This document shows, piece by piece, positions 36,401 to 49,189 of a stretch of DNA of 64,000 bases (the first letter of the stretch is position 1; every line of letters begins with the position of its first letter). A model generated the notes under the pieces. It made no database searches. It was not told the DNA's origin and was given only the letters and a program-made list of their open reading frames with translations. The DNA comes from Iris pallida (lineage: Eukaryota; Streptophyta; Magnoliopsida; Asparagales; Iridaceae). The position numbers were made by a program, and so were the translations under genes. Location of the stretch: NCBI GenBank assembly GCA_029216955.1, contig JANAVB010006999.1, forward strand, positions 1,412,785 through 1,476,784, written 5' to 3'.

Positions 36401-37506
36401 TAGTAGCATGCGGCTACTAATACATGCTTATGCGGCTAGCAACCTTTGCTTATGTAGCTAAGCAATATTGATGCTTGCATGCGGCTAAGCATATGAATGC
36501 TTATGCGGCCAACAAAACATTGCATGCAACTGCAATGCAAGCCAATGCTAATGCATGCCATTAAATACTAATGCATGCAAAATAATAAAAGCAAGCCATG
36601 CGGCTCATTTGCTTCCATGTGCGGCCAGCAAGAATTCATGCGGCTCACAAATATTTTCTTATGCGACCAGCAAATATTATATTAAATAATAATAAAAGCC
36701 ATGCAATAATTCTTATGCGGCCAATGCAAATAATAGTGGCCATGCCAGCTAAGCAGTGCCATATGCGGCTGTGCAAGGAAAGGCTCATGCGTCCAAAATA
36801 ATTAATTCAATTAAATGGCCATGCGGCCAGAGAACTATTCTTCTTCTCCACTTTTCGAGAAGAAGAATACCATGAAGCCATGCTTCCAAGCTCCATAAAT
36901 TCGTCATCCAGAGTCCAAATCTGAACTTCCATAAGTCAAATTTGGACAGAATGAAATTCTCTACAACATGAAACCATCAACTAGCAAAAATATGCAAGTT
37001 TGACAGATCAAAACCCATGAAAACTAAAAATACCACAAAGCTAGATCTACAACAATCCACTCGGTAAAATCGAGAACTCCAAGTTCTAAAGATGCTTAGA
37101 ATCATGCAAGAAAGAAGATAGAACAAACAGAAATAAATTTGTTCAAGGTTCGGCAAGGTGTACTTGTCTCTCTCTCTAATGGCTAGGGTTTGGTGGAAAA
37201 GAAATGAATGAGGGTGAATGAGGAGAGAGAGAAAAAGTGGCTTATATAACAAGCTCAAGTGATCTCCACCATTCATTCCTCTCCACTCAATCTAAACCAT
37301 ACACCTCCTCTCATAAAGAACCAAACTAAACCAAACCAAGTCAAAGTGGAACCGAACCAAATAAAACCAAATTCAAGTTAAACCAAGTCATAAAAATCCT
37401 ACACTTAGAAATTTTTTAAAATATCACGCAAATCGATAAATACGAAATACGACTCAAATAAACACGTATCCGTATAAAATACCGATTCAGTGAGACGGGT
37501 CTCACA
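33415..37506 (-). repeat. LTR of the LARD-like element (left copy)
   Basis: A 4092-bp LTR. Its central part (about 35470-36830) holds some two dozen copies of ATGCGGC followed by C or T (GGCCGCATG on the element strand) mixed with many TGCATGCA-type palindromes. No long ORF is convincing. Confidence 0.88.
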
Positions 37507-38257
37507 ACTCTCCACACCTTAGAAAAAATTCTTCCTCGGAATTTCCTGAAGCTAGTCGAGCAAGATAACAAAACAAAAGCTCCAGAAAACTCAACAATCT
37601 CAATAAATCAAGCATGGCATATAAGTAAAATAAAAAATCAATAATATAAATAAATACGTAAGCGGTAAATAAATGCACAAGAACAAATACAATCATGATC
37701 AAGAAGGACTGGAGGCATATGGATCAATATGTCTCCTGAGACAGTTGTGTAGAAACTAACGTCCTCGCATGCCAAAGCTGATTTCCAAAAATGGATAAAA
37801 GTCAAGCCTCAAGGTAAGTCGGTACCAATGACTTAGTTCAAGACATGACTCTACCCAGGACGTGTCATCGTAGTTGAAACAGATGCATGAACTTTATCAC
37901 CTGTCTCAAGATACGAAGACAGAAGCGACTGGCTGATCGGGATGGACTGACATCTCTGCCTGCATGCTAAGACTGATCCTCCATAACTGGCCTGGCTGAA
38001 GAATGCTGAGCCGCCCTCGGCAAAACACGAACAAGATAATCAGAAGGATCAAGAACAGTGCCCTTGAAAGTTGAAGGACACAAGATCAAATCATGGGAAC
38101 ATGAATGATCAATGCTCAAAACAGATATCAAGTCAAATATCAGAGGTAGAGAATAATCCGAAGGAGATCAATAAGGATAATCGTGATTGAGATATCTAAA
38201 CATGGTAACCCTCACAAATCTAAAAATCGAGACCTGCATGGGCCACCACTAAAATCA
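37507..38257 (-). other. Short interior of the LARD-like element
   Basis: Only 751 bp between the LTRs. It has a primer-binding region at the right edge and a polypurine-like stretch at the left edge (minus orientation). I see no gag zinc knuckle, reverse transcriptase or integrase motif. Confidence 0.8.
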
Positions 38258-41200
38258 TATCACGCCCCAGAACCAGAATATTGGACGGAGGCGTACACAG
38301 CCAGCTACGCAATCCTAAATTACGTTAATACTCTGAAATCACGTATAAGCTGTCAAGATATAGGGGTTACTCTAAAAGCCATCAGTCAATCCTAAGGTTT
38401 AACAATCCTAGGTATCTCAATTACAGGCAATTATACTAGAGCAAAGAGCACGATCATCATACATACAATAGTAAGGCGTCCCAAACCATATATACATGAC
38501 TAATCATGAAGCTAGTACCACAGAACTGATGACTAGCTAGAGTATTAGTCATATATGATAAGGACTAGCTATAGTCTAGAATACACATATCATGTTTATG
38601 CCCGTAGGCTACAATATCAAGGAAAATACCAAAACACAAGCTAAACACGTGCTCGGGGCTAAACGTTACAAGAGGAGAATTTTCATATCAGTGGGAGGAT
38701 GAAGAAGAAACCCACTGAGGCACTCTGGTGCTCCGGCTGGTCACCATCGAGTAGATGGTGCGGTAGATCCTTCGGGCTCTTCTATCGGAACCTGGCCATG
38801 CAAAACTAGTGGGGTCAGACCCCAAATAGCAAGTACCACAAAGGAGGCCGAACTATGAACTTAAAACCAGCAATCATGGGCAATCAACAGGGAGAGAAAG
38901 CAATAAGTAAGGGAGGATCGAGATTCGTGCAGTACCAATGCACTCATCCCGATCATCGAAAGACAGTAAGTAAATCATCATTTCTGGAGAACATGTTAAA
39001 TAAATAGAGCTAGACAATAAACGAAGAGAGGACGACGATACTATTCTGGAAATCAGGTTACAACCCTTAAACCAAACAAGGACCGGAATTGTAACCCTTC
39101 GCCTGAACAGAACTTGGTCTCTGATCATTTATTGCTAGAGGTGACAATCATTAAGTGACAGTGAGAGAGTGACAATACAGAGTACAATACATTAGAGGGA
39201 CAATCATTGCAACCATTATCCTGGAACAATTAGGAACTGGATCTAGACAAGACTTAGACTGGAAAGGTGATATATGATGGGATAACCATGGGACTATTCA
39301 GATTACCAGGTTACAACCCGTAAACCAAACAAGGACCGGGGTTGTAACCTTTCATCTGAACCGAACTTGGTTTCTCCCACCATTTATCGGCAAGATAAAA
39401 TAAGAAATCAGGACATGTAACAATCCTGTACAAGATCAAGACAAGACTAGACATATTGAACTTCATCCAACATTTCACGGCCAAGCAATAAGTACGGCTT
39501 GATACTTTAACTAACTAGGGTTATCACAGGCCTAGTTACTAGCAAGATGCAAAGAGATTTCCAAGTCCAGTTACCCGCATGCTACTACCTGAGTGACCCC
39601 AACAAAAGAAAAACAAGTATAGCAGACACACTGCAGTGAGATACATGTGTCCTAAAGAGGTGCCCCACTCGACGGTAGGATGGAAATGTGCTCATCATGA
39701 CAGATAGCTCCAAGTCCCATGTATATATATATAAGGCCGAGATCAAAGGGGTAACAGGTAATTGGGAAAGTCTCTTCATGAACTACTATATTATTCTAGT
39801 TGTTAGCCTTAGCCATTTACAGTAGGTAACCCTGACCGTGGTACTCAGGGGTCCCTGTCCTAGACATGATACAAGACAAGACGGATTCATTTGTACAAGC
39901 ACAATCGTCCACGGTGTCCAGGTCATTCAATCTTGTCGTGTCATGTTAGCCGTCGCAACAACGTTTCGAAAAATATATCATGTCAGGTTTACTTGTCAAG
40001 AGTGCACCACGGCGGGCCATTATCATGTCGTTATCATTAATCTTGTTACCAATCTGGAGTGTGCCACAACGGGTCACTATCGTGTTAAGCAATTCATTAT
40101 TTAAGAAATAACATACTATTAAGTGGGTCGTCGCAATTCAGGCCAGAATAGAAAATGCACAATAGCAGTCAGAAACTCCATGAAAGAAACTTGCATAAAA
40201 TAATTAAATAACAAATTCTGGAAGCCAAGAAAAAGATCTACAACTTTTATGTTGGGAGTGAAAAAAAATTCTGACCACAATTCAGGCAAATAAAACATTT
40301 ACACAATCAAATTGGACCCCATGCGGCCAAGAGTGGGTGGGGTCCCTTGCGGCCAACCAAAGCTCATGCGGCCAGAAAATAACTGAAGGGGTCATGCTGC
40401 CAAGAATACAGGCAAGCAAATAAGACAAAAGATAGTGGGATCCTCATTAAATGCAAACTTACATTCAAGCAAAAGAAAAGGGCACGTGGCCACTCAAGTA
40501 CAGAGGCCTTGTGGCCTAAATTATATATATTCTAGCCAAGTGGAACCCAAAAATCAATGCAGCAAGGAAGAAAAGTTCACATGAACCATTTAATTAATGA
40601 TCCACGTAAAGCAATGATTACATGTATATAATAAGCCATGCCAGTGGAAGGGGCCATACGGCCAATATTAAATACCATATGCGGCTGGCTTAAGTTCCCA
40701 TGCGGCCAGCTTTAATACATGCGGCCAATGTAAGCAAGCAGTGCTTAATACATGCAAAGCTAAATACTAATGCATGCATGCTATTTAATATATATAAGCC
40801 TATGCGACCAGGTTTGCTAAGCATGCAATTGCATGCAAGTTAATATATAAAATGCTTGCAAATGCTAATTTCCATGCGGCTAACCATGAAGTTTCCATGC
40901 AAAACTATTGGCAAGCATGCAAGTGCTTGCATGCAAGGGCATGCACAAAAGAAAATACTTCATACGGCTCAGTACTGTATATATGCATGTGACCACAACT
41001 CAAATAGCTAAAGTATAATGCACTAAATATAAGCAGGCTAATGTATTATTTATGCATGCAAAAAAAATGCATTTAAATATTAATAATACAACCAACTAAA
41101 GTTGGCCATAGCTAACTTTAATTCATTCCTGCTACTTATTTAGCTAATGTTATGCATGCTATTTACGTACAATGCATGCAAATGCATGCTAGTAGACTAG

Positions 41201-42353
41201 TAATGCATGCAAAAGCATGCTATCCCATGCGGCTACAATTTAATAGTAGCATGCGGCTACTAATACATGCTTATGCGGCTAGCAACCTTTGCTTATGTAG
41301 CTAAGCAATATTAATGCTTGCATGCGGCTAAGCATATGAATGCTTATGCGGCCAACAAAATATTGCATGCAACTGCATGCAAGCCAATGCTAATGTATGC
41401 CATTAAATACTAATGCATGCAAAATAATAAAAGCAAGCCATGCGGCTCATTTGCTTCCATGTGCGGTCAGCAAGAATTCATGCGGCTCACAAATATTTTC
41501 TTATACGGCCAACAAATATTATATTAAATAATAATAATAAAAGCCATGCAATAATTCTTATGCGGCCAATGCAAATAATAGTGGCCATGCCAGCTAAGCA
41601 GTGCCATATGCGGCTGTGCAAGGAAAGGCTCATGCGGCCAAAATAATTAATTCAATTAAATGGCCATGAGGCCAGAGAACTGTTCTTCTTCTCCACTTTC
41701 CGAGAAGAAGAACACCATGAAGCCATGCTTCCAAGCTCCATAAATTCGTCATCCAGAGTCCAAATCTGAACTTCCATAAGTCAAATTTGGGCAGAATGAA
41801 ATTCTCTATAACATGGAACCATCAACTTGCAAAAATATACAAGTTTGACAGATCAAAACCCATGAAAACCAAAAATACCACAAAGCTAGATCTACAACAT
41901 TCCACTCGGTAAAACCGAGAACTCCAAGTTCTAAAGATGCTTAGAATCATGCAAGGAAGAAGATGGAACAAACATAAATAAATTAGTTCAAGGTTCGGCA
42001 AGGTTTACTTGCCTCTCTCTCTAATGGCTAGGGTTTGGTGAAAAAGAAATGAATGAGGGTGAATGAGGAGGGAGAGAGAAAAAGTGGCTTATATAACAAG
42101 CTCAAGTGATCTCCACTATTCATTCCTCTCCACTCAATCTAAACCATACACCTCCTCTCATAAAGAACCAAATAAAACCAAACCAAGTCAAAGTGGAACC
42201 GAACCAAATAAAACCAAATCCAAGTTAAACCAAGTCATGAAAATCCTACACTTAGGAAAATTTTAAAATATCACGCAAATCGATAAATACGAAATACGGC
42301 TCAAATAAACACGTATTCGTATAAAATATCGATTCAGTGAGACGGGTCTCACA
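38258..42353 (-). repeat. LTR of the LARD-like element (right copy)
   Basis: A 4096-bp LTR aligned end to end with 33415-37506. Its left edge reads TATCACGCC where the other copy reads TGTCACGTC, so the canonical TG has become TA, a transition. The same GGCCGCATG-rich part is at about 40320-41670. Confidence 0.88.
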
Positions 42354-42358
42354 CCTAT

Positions 42359-43098
42359 ACGGATACGTCTGGTTACCATGTCATCATAGATGCTCTCTTC
42401 GAAGGTACGTCGGATAATCATGTCGTCATGGAGCCTCCCTACGGGGGTACGTCGGACAATTATGTCGTCAAAATTACTTTACATGATTAACCAATACGTC
42501 CAATTTTTTTACTTGAATAATCATGCTGTCAAAGGAACTTCACATGAATTAACTGTCCCATCACTTGACCTGAACTAATTATGTTGTCAAGTTAAACTTT
42601 ACACCATCCTATATAATTGAAAACTCCTAGAATGATAAATCGGTTTCCATAACGCATGATCACTTATATAGAAGATTATTATTGAAATTTGTTCCTTGGT
42701 GAGTTAATAATTGTAGCCGTTAACAATTAAGATAATAGTTTCATCACATCCATGTTTTATTTTTTTGTGCTTTCTATAATCCAAGGCTATGTCATTTGAT
42801 AACCTAGTATTTGTTCGCTAGGTATGTAACTGAATCAGATGAGACCCTTCAATCATACAATACGAGGGAGAATGGTGCAACATGAATATAAAGACAAACA
42901 TGAAGATTTTTTTTTGTAGTATCTCAGCAATAGATATAATCTTAATTTGTCTATGTAGTTCTACTTTTGGCGTTGTACGGAATTCGATTGTATTTAGACT
43001 TTTGCGCCCCAAGTTGAACAAGTTGTCGTTACACAGAGGCTCCATACAGGGTGTACGTCATGTTATCATGGCGTCATAGAGGCTTTTCAAAAGTATAG
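42359..43098. repeat. AT-rich block of unit 2, right part
   Basis: Continuation of the block interrupted at 33414, matching 17090-17827 of unit 1 with more of the 45-bp-type motif (42360-42480 and 43020-43090). No gene seen. Confidence 0.75.
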
Positions 43099-43389
43099 TG
43101 AATGGGCCCAGCTGAAGTATCTCAAATCAAACTTACATTCCTTTAGAATTTTCACTATTGACAGAATGCACTAATCATTAGGGGTAAGTCCAACAAAACT
43201 TCGGGCTTTTGCGTCCCGGACCTAGGGTGTCTCGCACAAGGTCGGAGTTGCTGAGTTGCAGTTGACCCTAGGACCAACTCACAATAACGGTCAAGGAGCA
43301 ACCAAATTAGTTCAACCCCCCGAACCAATTATTGAACGATAAAAACAAATATACTCCAAAAACCTTCCTTCCTTCCTCTACTCCCTGTC

Positions 43390-45098
43390 ATGGATTCCCC
43401 ATCAACTTCTTCATATGAAGATATAATCACAAAGTTATCCACTCTACTCACATCCCACTCCGAATCTGAAGATACTCGATATTCTCCATCCTACAATCCC
43501 CAAGCGGACTGGCATTTATACATCTTCTTTAAAATTCTAACCCATCGTTCATATCCCACCCATATCATCACCGCCACTATCCCAAAGATCTGGAAAGTTA
43601 CAGGTGCTGTGAAGATTGCTGAATATCATGACAACTCTTACTCTGCAAAGTTTGATCGCCATGAGGATCTGGATTTTGTGTTCAACAATGGTCCATGGAA
43701 GATCAACCATCATATGCTTATTCTTGAGCGATGCTATCCCAATAAACTGCCAAGTGATTACAAATTCTCAGAAAGCGAATTTTGGATCCAACTACATGGC
43801 CTCCCGATTAACCTCCTTACCATCGAATTTGTGTCATCACTAGCAGCACGGATTGGGACAATTCATCCACCATCTACTCTTGATGCTAGCAAATGGACAC
43901 TATTTGCTAGAGTAAAGATCAAAATTGATATCACAAAACCTCTTCTTCGAAGTCTCAAGGTACCTATGGGTAATAGATTCTGCAAAGTACTGCTCAAATA
44001 TGAACGTCTTCCAAAGTTCTGCCCATTCTGTGGTTGCCTAGGCCATGGTATCAGGAAGTGTGGTACACATAAAGATTATGAAGCAATGATGAAAGATAAT
44101 TGGTCATCTGAGCAGAAGAACCAATTCCAGAGTCTACTTGACAAAAGGCTTGATCAATCAATTTGTGTTACTCACTCTGAGCGATTCAAATCTATTACCC
44201 AAGCTCGAGGCAAATCCAATGCCCCCCCACTCCGATTTCTTCACAATCAAATGAAAAAGGTACTGCATTCCATCCCTCCATCCCCAGTACCATTCCAACA
44301 TCCACTGATAACACTGATATGTCCATTGAACCTCCTCTAATCAACTCCATCAACTCACCCAATCCATCCTTACAATCTTCACAAAGATCAATCTCACCAG
44401 TCTGCAATTCCACCACCATTCCCTCCGTTCAACCTCCGGCAACGGTTACTGACATCAGCCATAAATTCTCAGTAACTACCAATAATCTGTTATCCCGCAC
44501 TACCCCTTTAATTGTGGAAAACCCCACGAACTCTACAGAGGTGGGCCTCCCTGTTTCAGTTACCTGTATTTCAAAATTATCAAACCAGCCTACTACCTGT
44601 CTTCAAAATCCTACATTGGCTGAAACCAATATATCAAACATTGATTGCGATCAAAAAGAGCTTGTTGACCATGCTGCTCCTGCTAATCCCGATCTCCGAG
44701 ATATCTCTGTTAACATTGCCCACTCAAATCCTATTAATATCTCTGTTTCATCCAGTACTTCCAATCCTATCAGGATTACTTCAGATAATCTTGAACTTGA
44801 TCCTAATAAGTCTCCAGCACACAATCCACAAAACAAACCATCAACCTCCAATCCTATATCAACTTTCACATCCTTATTGAATGCTATCTCTTCAACACCA
44901 CTCCCCCAGGTTGCTGAAACAAGCCTTGTTTTTGATACTCTTCCACTAAACCTCCCAAAGAATATCAACAAAAGAGCTCGTTCAACCAATGATGAGAAAG
45001 AAACTGATATGGTCCATGCTAGACCCCACAAAAAATTAGCATTCTCCTCTGATGCAGACACAGGCGCGGCTGGCCTACAACAGCCTCTCCAAAAATGA
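43390..45098 (+). pseudogene. LINE ORF1: DUF4283 and zinc-knuckle protein, frameshifted
   Basis: The RNA-binding, gag-like protein of plant L1 elements. The first open part (43390-44340) carries the DUF4283 region (about residues 40-190, with GPWKINHHMLILERC and FWIQLHGLP) and one knuckle CPFCGCLGHGIRKC (residues 211-224, CX2CX4HX4C). The frame continues in another phase to 45098 as a serine/proline/asparagine-rich tail of about 250 residues ending KKLAFSSDADTGAAG. The switch maps to a run of seven C's at about 44221-44228. A one-base gain or a two-base loss there would merge both parts into about 569 aa, the normal size. Either an inactivating indel, a sequencing error in the homopolymer, or (least likely) a frameshift site. 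Confidence 0.9.
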
Positions 45099-48000
45099 TC
45101 CTATCTTGGAATTGTAGGGGATTGAGGAATGACCCTACAATCAGAACAGTCCAGTCATTCCTCCGTGCATCTAGACCTAAAATTCTTTTTCTCTCAGAAA
45201 CTAGATGTTCGTTAAATACTGCTTCTACTATAGCATCATCCCTGGGTTATATCAACTTTCATCCAGTTCCTTCTTATGGCCTTTCTGGTAGATTATTGTT
45301 ATGTTGGGATTGTGATATCACTCTTAACATTGTCTCTACGACCAACAACTGCATTCATACCTGCCTCCAGCTTCCAGGGAACACTCAATGGTGGCATCTT
45401 TTCTGTATTTATGGCCCACCCTCTTTACAAGATCGTAGACACTTTTGGCAAGAACTTGAATCCACCATAGCATCAATTGCTTTGCCATGGATTTGTATAG
45501 GTGACTGTAACAGCATTCTATCTGCAGAAGAAAAATTTGGAGGCAACAGGTTCAATTACAATCATCACAAAGCTTTTATTAATTGGTATAATCAAACTGG
45601 ATCTATGGATGTTGGGTATCGAGGACCAGCCTATACCTGGAATAATCGTAGAAAAGCTCCTGATTATGTGGCAGAAAGACTGGACAGAGCTTTGTCAGAT
45701 GCAAATTGGCGTATTCTTCATCCCAGAGCTGGTATACTTCACCTTCCTTGCCTCAACAGTGACCATAACCCAATCCTTCTTTTACTGAATATTGCATCCA
45801 GGAAACAAAGATTGCCACAGAGGTTTGAAGTAGCCTGGACCCTGGAACCTGATTTCACTCAGATTTTCTCTGAACTTTGGCATAACATTCCTTCTACTGA
45901 TGTTCAGGCCAAACTCAAGAGTACTCTTCCTAAACTGAGACAATGGGGGAATATTAGTACCAAAAGAATAGATAAAGATATCCAGTTTGCTGAAAGTAAT
46001 CTTTTACAAATCCAAAGCTCACATCCTACTGTTAATACCTATGAAGAGGAGAGGAAGGCCCAAATATCACTCAATAAACTTTATATGCAGAAGGAGCTGT
46101 ACTGGAAACAGAGATCCCATATATCTTGGTTAAAGGAGGGAGACAAAAATACTCATTTCTTTCATCTAACAGCAACTATGAGGAAGCAAAGAAATTCAAT
46201 TAATACCATCATCACAGACAATGGAGAACATACCTCTGATCAGCGGGCAATAGCAGATATATTCACCAGTCATTTTAGCAATATATTTCAAGCAGTGGAC
46301 ACTATACCTGTTCCAGATCACATACTTGCTGACCTCCCAAAGATCAGCAATTTCGACAATGAGATTCTAAGCTCTGTCCCTCAGGAAGAAGAGATCAGAA
46401 GTGTCATAAAGCAAATGCATCCATACAAATCTCCTGGTCCAGATGGGTATCCTACTTATTTCTTTCAAAAATGCTGGGATCAAGTTGGACATGAAGTTTC
46501 TCTCTACATCCAAAAATTCTTCATAACAGGTATCATGCCACAAAATCTCAATCACACCCACATAGCACTTATTCCCAAAATCAGTACTCCTACCAAACCA
46601 GTTGATTTTAGACCTATTGCTTTGTGTAATGTCCTTTATAAAATCATCTCAAAAATCCTTACCAATAGACTTCGTCTTCATCTGCATAAATTGATAAATC
46701 CTTGTCAAAACGCCTTTGTACCTGGCCGTTCTATTGGGGACAATATTGTTATGGCTCAAGAATTAATCCATTCCATCTCCAAATTCTCTACAAATAATAG
46801 TGCATATGCCTTCAAAGTAGACATGTCCAAAGCCTATGATAGATTAGGCTGGGGCATTATCAGCCAAACACTCATTGGGTTTGGTATCTGTGGCAAGTCT
46901 CATGATCTTGTTATGCAATGTGTCACCACCTCATCTTTATCCATTCTTATTAATGGTGAACCCTCCAAATCTTTCCTCCCTGCTCGGGGTATTAGACAAG
47001 GCTGCCCTTTGTCTCCCTACTTATTCATCCTTTGTATGGAAATATTGTCTGTTCTTATAAACAGTATGGTAAGGAATTCCCTATATGAGGGTATTACTTT
47101 AAATAATTCTTCCACCACATATTCACACCTAGCCTTTGCAGACGATCTCTTCATATTCGGGAAATCCTCTCTTCATAACATATATCAAGTCAAAATCATC
47201 TTGAAAACCTTTGAAGCTTGGTCTGGCCAGAGCATAAACTTTGAAAAATCATCCATTTTTCTATCCAAGAAGACAGATCCTATCATGCGAGTATTATATA
47301 CTCATCTTTTGGGTGTCCAATCTATGCATAGTAAAGACAAATACCTCGGTCATCTATTGCTTCAATCCAAGAACAGAATCAGCACATTCTCCAATCTTCT
47401 TTCCTCTAGCTCCTCAAAACTGCAAGGATGGCAAAGAAAATGTTTATCACATGCGGGAAGAACTGTCCTCATAAAATCTTCTCTTGCCTCAATTCCCATC
47501 TACTATCTATCATCCTATCTTATTCCCAAGAAAGTCACACAAACTCTGTCCAAACACCAGATGCATTTTTGATGGAACTCTGTTGACAAGAAAAGGATAC
47601 ATTTTACTGGTTGGAAACACTTCACAAAATCTAAATTCCATGGTGGGCTTGGCATTAGAGATCCCTACATCTCGAACTTGTCTCTTATCCTGAAACTTGC
47701 TTGGAGATTTATCACAGAACCTACTTCACTTTGGGCATCCCTACTCTCCAACAAATATCTTTAGTCTACTTCATTCTGGACAGCAGTTCCTTCGAATGGC
47801 TCTTCTTGCATTTGGTCGAGTTTGCTTTACAGTAGAGAGTTCTTACAAGACAATGTGATATGGTCTATTGGTGATGGTTCATGTATCAACATATGGTATG
47901 ACCCTTGGGTCCCCTCTATACCTTCCCACCGAGTACAAGGATTTAATTTCAGCAAAAGATGGGCACTTAATGTCTGTGATTTGATAAACTCTGAAACACA

Positions 48001-49189
48001 GACTTAGAAGAAGAACTTGATCCATTTGCTATTTCCACCTCTGGAAGCCCAAGCAATCTTGAAAATCCAGTTATCCAACAACTGTACTACTGACAAACTA
48101 ATCTGGAAACATACTGCCAATGGTGTTTTCACTACAAAGTCTGCATATAGAACTATTCATGACAAGTTCTATGAGAACCGGGAGATTTCTGATGCAGACA
48201 ATTTCAAAGAATGGAAGAAATTATGGTCACAAGCTCATATCAGTCCCAATGTGCTCCTCTTCACATGGAGAGCTCTTACTAATTCTCTACCTACAAATGC
48301 AAACATCCATCATCGACTCAACCAGATTGATGAAACATGTACTCTGTGCAAGGTACATCCAGAGACTACTAACCATCTTTTATTACATTGTCCTGTGACA
48401 GGTATTTCATGGCGACTCATTCCGGAGACTCACTCATTGATTCATAGTGACTCCACCATTTCTTCAGTCATCTCTACTGTACTGAAGGAAGGTGATTTGC
48501 AAAAGCTTTCAATATGTCTTTATCTACTATGGAGCATTTGGAAGGCCAGAAATAACTCAATTTTCAAGCAGCAACCCATCAATGCTAGAAGAATAACTGA
48601 AGATGCACTCAATCTCAAAACCAAGTATGCTTCTTACAACAACAGCAACAACCAGAGCTCTAATACTTTACATGGATTGCAAACATCAAACATCTGGATT
48701 CCTCCAACACACAATGTCTTAAAGATCAATTTCGATGGAGCTTTTTTGGATGGAAGAATGGGAGCAGGAGCTGTCCTTCGTAATGCTAATGGAGACTTCA
48801 TTCTAGCACATTCCAAATCTGAGGAAGGAGGATCACCAATTGAAGCTGAGTCGATGGGTCTTCGACTTGCCTTGGATATCTGCTTCAAAGAACAAGTGCA
48901 AAATGTTATCATTGAAGGTGACTGCAAACCTCTAATTGATGCAATCAATATCAGTGACACAATACCTTTATGGTGAGCTCGACACACAATTGAAGATGCT
49001 AAGGCAATTCTGAAAACTGGAGACAATTATATGTTCTCTTACGCTAATAGGAGAGCTAACGAATGTGCTCATTCATTGGCCTCTCATGCTCTACTCTTTA
49101 ATCCCTCTTCTTCTTCTATTGTTTATGAAGATATTCCTCTCTGTATTGAAGTAGCTTTCAGTATGGACAAAAACAATGTACCTGGTTAA
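45095..49189 (+). pseudogene. LINE ORF2: endonuclease, reverse transcriptase, zf-RVT and RNase H, with in-frame stops
   Basis: One continuous frame of 1364 codons broken by stops at 47570, 47762, 48005 and 48974. Order: apurinic-type endonuclease (residues 1-230; MILSWNCRG, GDCNS, SDHNP), reverse transcriptase (about 450-760; AFVPGRSIGD, FKVDMSKAYDR, FADD at about 681), the zf-RVT region (about 995-1110) and a C-terminal RNase H domain (about 1211-1340; NFDGA, EAESMGLRLAL, EGDCKPLI). The RNase H tail marks the plant L1 lineage that acquired this domain. The start ATG overlaps the ORF1 stop, which suggests coupled translation when active. The spared frame and few stops imply inactivation not long after insertion. 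Confidence 0.94.

Larger units (their letters stand above)
33415..42353 (-). mobile_element. Large non-autonomous LTR element (LARD-like), 8.9 kb
   Basis: Two LTRs of about 4.1 kb (33415-37506 and 38258-42353) enclose only 751 bp. The element is bounded by TG...CA (TGTCACGTCC...GTCTCACA) and a 5-bp duplication CCTAT (33410-33414, 42354-42358); unit 1 has the empty site at about 17085. On the minus strand the LTR starts TGTGAGACCC, the sequence next to it contains TTTAGTGGTGGCCCATGCAG, and the other LTR is preceded by a purine stretch AAGGTGTGGAGAG. Both match the layout of the Gypsy element at 17989, so the orientation is minus. No gag or pol coding was found. The LTRs differ at scattered sites, a few per cent by eye, so it is older than the Gypsy insertion. 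Confidence 0.9.
17828..43098. repeat. Unit 2 of the tRNA-Leu repeat array, inflated by insertions
   Basis: Same leader as units 1 and 3, then a truncated tRNA-Leu (27743), a Tourist-like MITE, a SINE, a TRIM-like fragment, an intact tRNA-Leu (30958) and the AT-rich block. Removing the Gypsy element, the Pack-MULE, the large LTR element and the Tourist-like MITE leaves about 4.9 kb. The stretch 27449-29365 is nearly identical to 49236-51060 of unit 3, whereas unit 1 is clearly more diverged, so units 2 and 3 separated most recently. Confidence 0.85.

Noticed and set aside
35470..36830. CRISPR-like array
   Set aside because: The repeated ATGCGGCY words are only 8-10 bp, irregularly spaced and in a plant LTR; there is no fixed repeat-spacer structure.
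33415..42353. Assembly duplication instead of two LTRs
   Set aside because: The two 4.1-kb copies differ at scattered bases, are bounded by TG...CA and a 5-bp duplication, and unit 1 shows the empty site.
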